In this document: one piece after another, positions 4,695 through 5,841 of the stretch | Layout: every line of letters starts with the position of its first letter | Position numbering within the stretch: position 1 is the first letter of the stretch | Assembly (NCBI GenBank): GCA_916720015.1 | Contig: CAKAPZ010000064.1 | Coordinates: 1-5,841 of the forward strand | DNA length: 5,841 bases | Reading direction: 5' to 3' | DNA from: an uncultured Atopobium sp. | GTDB taxonomy: Bacteria > Actinomycetota > Coriobacteriia > Coriobacteriales > Atopobiaceae | The notes under the pieces: generated by a model | The model's database searches: none | What the model was told of the DNA's origin: nothing | Seen by the model: only the letters and a program-made list of their open reading frames with translations | Made by a program: the position numbers and the translations under genes

Positions 4695-5645
4695 ATGGCA
4701 GACGTTATTACTAAAGACCTTGTTATTGTTGGCGGTGGTCCTGCAGGACTTTCAGCAGCAATTTATGCAAAACGCGCCCTTCTCGATACTGTTGTTTTAG
4801 AGAAACAGGCAGTAGGTGGCCAGGTCATCACCACTACTGAGGTTGAGAATTATCCTGGTATGCCAAACACTGATGGCTTCACTATTACCGATACTCTTCA
4901 GAAGCAGGCTACAGACCTCGGTGCAGAGATTGTCATGGCCAATGTCCTTTCTATTGTTAAGGATCCAGAGACTAATCTCTTTATGTTGGAGACTTCTGAG
5001 GGAACATATCACGCAAAGGCTGTCATTGTTTCTGGTGGCGCTAACCCTCGCCATGCTGGCTTTACCAACGAAGAGAAATTCACTGGCAAGGGTGTTTCTT
5101 ATTGCGCTACCTGCGATGGAATGTTCTATCGCGGTAAGCAGGTATTTGTTATCGGCGGCGGCAACACCGCTGTAGAGGAGTCTCAGTTCCTGGCTCGTTT
5201 TGCTGACAAAGTAACTCTTATTGTCCGCAAGGATCACCTCAGAGCTAACGCAACTGCAATTAAGCAGTTCGAGGAGAATCCTAAGACAGAGATTCGTTAT
5301 CTGACCAGCATTACTGCAGTTGATGGTAATGATTTGCTTACCTCTATTACGTTCCGTAATAACCAGACGGGAGAAGAGCACACAGAAACCTTTGATGAGG
5401 GCAGCTTTGGTGTCTTTGTCTTGGTAGGTCGCGTACCTTCTACTGAGCTTCTGACAGACCTTGTAGACCTTGATGAGCAGGGATATGTCCTTGCTGACGA
5501 GCGTATGGCTACTAAAACTCCTGGCCTCTTTACCGCAGGAGACCTCAACAAGAAGCCACTGCGTCAGATTATTACCGCAGCTGCAGACGGTGCCATCGCT
5601 GCAACTTCTGTTGCATCTTATCTTGGACAGCCTGTCGAGGGCTAA
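4695..5645 (+). CDS. trxB: Thioredoxin-disulfide reductase
   Basis: TrxB moves electrons from NADPH through FAD and a redox-active cysteine pair to thioredoxin, which in turn serves ribonucleotide reductase and repair of oxidised proteins. The 316-residue protein has the low-molecular-weight layout: FAD-binding GGGPAGLSAA (13-22), GGQVITTTEVENYPG (41-55), the active site CATC (Cys137, Cys140), a second nucleotide fold GGGNTAVEE (154-162), VRKDHLRA (177-184) in place of the common HRRDxLRA NADPH motif, and a C-terminal TAGD (280-283) with LRQIITAAADGAIAA (289-303) for FAD. The HRR-to-VRK change keeps two basic residues, so NADPH use is likely but slightly altered specificity is conceivable. 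The ATG at 4695 has GGAG (4685-4688) six bases before it; a TTG at 4683 overlaps that site and is rejected. It is a single-gene unit between terminators, with a Fur-like operator upstream. Confidence 0.97.
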   Translation: MADVITKDLVIVGGGPAGLSAAIYAKRALLDTVVLEKQAVGGQVITTTEVENYPGMPNTDGFTITDTLQKQATDLGAEIVMANVLSIVKDPETNLFMLETSEGTYHAKAVIVSGGANPRHAGFTNEEKFTGKGVSYCATCDGMFYRGKQVFVIGGGNTAVEESQFLARFADKVTLIVRKDHLRANATAIKQFEENPKTEIRYLTSITAVDGNDLLTSITFRNNQTGEEHTETFDEGSFGVFVLVGRVPSTELLTDLVDLDEQGYVLADERMATKTPGLFTAGDLNKKPLRQIITAAADGAIAATSVASYLGQPVEG

Positions 5646-5682
5646 GAGTTTCTCGATAAGAAGCTTAAAAGTTTGATACCAA

Positions 5683-5716
5683 AAGGGGACCGCAAACAAT
5701 TACGGTCCCCTTATTA
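5683..5716. terminator. Hairpin terminator after trxB, likely bidirectional
   Basis: AAGGGGACCG (5683-5692) and CGGTCCCCTT (5703-5712) make a perfect 10-bp stem around a 10-base loop. On the plus strand a moderately T-rich TTATTATTTC runs from the end of the stem; on the minus strand the stem is followed by TTTT. It lies between trxB and the end of a convergent gene and can stop transcription from both sides. Confidence 0.85.
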
Positions 5717-5737
5717 TTTCTATGGCGAGAAGAACTG

Positions 5738-5841
5738 TTAAAGGTCAATCCAATATCTTTGCGTAAGCACATTGTCCTCATCAAGGACTTCGTTTTCGAG
5801 TATTCCGCCGTTATTGATAATAGACTTTGCCGAGCCGATAT
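5738..5841 (-). CDS. C-terminal end of an unidentified protein (5' part outside window)
   Basis: On the minus strand an open frame enters at the window edge and ends at TAA (5738-5740), giving 33 residues that finish in VLTQRYWIDL. The peptide has a reasonable mix of residues with an acidic middle (ENEVLDEDN), and the stop sits 25 bases from the terminator hairpin, as expected for the 3' end of a real convergent gene. The fragment is too short to assign a family. Confidence 0.5.
   Translation of the reverse strand, partial: IGSAKSIINNGGILENEVLDEDNVLTQRYWIDL

Noticed and set aside
4797..5699. A 300-codon open frame on the minus strand, covering most of trxB
   Set aside because: It is antisense to an unmistakable trxB, its translation is rich in Cys, Ser and Arg without any recognisable domain, and it begins inside the trxB terminator. 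It is a shadow of the trxB codon pattern.
1..5841. Mobile element, CRISPR array, toxin-antitoxin pair, tRNA or rRNA
   Set aside because: I found no transposase or integrase coding sequence, regular short repeats, cloverleaf sequence or rRNA segment. Almost all bases belong to conserved chromosomal genes with ordinary spacing.

Overview
The window looks like a chromosomal housekeeping segment of an actinobacterium with moderate-to-low GC. A member of the Coriobacteriia (Atopobium/Lancefieldella/Olsenella type) is my best guess. This rests on the gene order, in which an HflX-like end, lexA, a divergent LysM membrane protein and nrdR sit together as in many Actinobacteria (for example the Rv2720/Rv2719c/Rv2718c arrangement of Mycobacterium tuberculosis). 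It also rests on LexA sites of the CGAAC-N4-GTTCG type and on the fairly AT-rich coding sequence. No database search was possible, so the taxon is an inference.

Left part (1-1519): the last 40 codons of a probable HflX GTPase run rightward and overlap, tail to tail, the 3' end of a leftward DUF1624/HGSNAT-type membrane acyltransferase gene. That gene lies 7 bases behind lexA and is probably co-transcribed with it.

Control region (1520-1705): lexA and a LysM-domain gene diverge here. Two well-formed promoters, facing apart, each carry two LexA-box-like 14-mers, with centres spaced 24, 29 and 24 bases. The rightward transcript begins with a leader of about 77 bases holding two hairpins; the second covers part of the ribosome binding site of the LysM gene. 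This gene has the position, architecture and operator pattern of the SOS-induced cell-division suppressors YneA (Bacillus), DivS (Corynebacterium) and Rv2719c (Mycobacterium).

Middle part (1706-4532): four rightward genes follow: the LysM protein, nrdR (repressor of ribonucleotide reductase genes, with its own promoter), dut (dUTPase, coupled to nrdR by a TAATG stop/start overlap) and an AzgA/PbuG-type NCS2 purine permease. The last three share a nucleotide-pool theme. The run ends in two tandem intrinsic terminators.

Right part (4533-5841): trxB (thioredoxin reductase) has its own control region. This includes a 15-base palindrome matching the Bacillus Fur-box consensus at 14 of 15 positions (13 of the 14 specified), next to a TATAAC -10 box. 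A strong hairpin that can serve as a terminator for both strands closes trxB, and beyond it the 3' end of an unidentified leftward gene enters the window.

I saw no mobile element, CRISPR array, tRNA or rRNA. The most interesting material is regulatory: the four-box SOS switch with its hairpin leader, the acyltransferase placed under lexA control, and the Fur-family-like operator of trxB.
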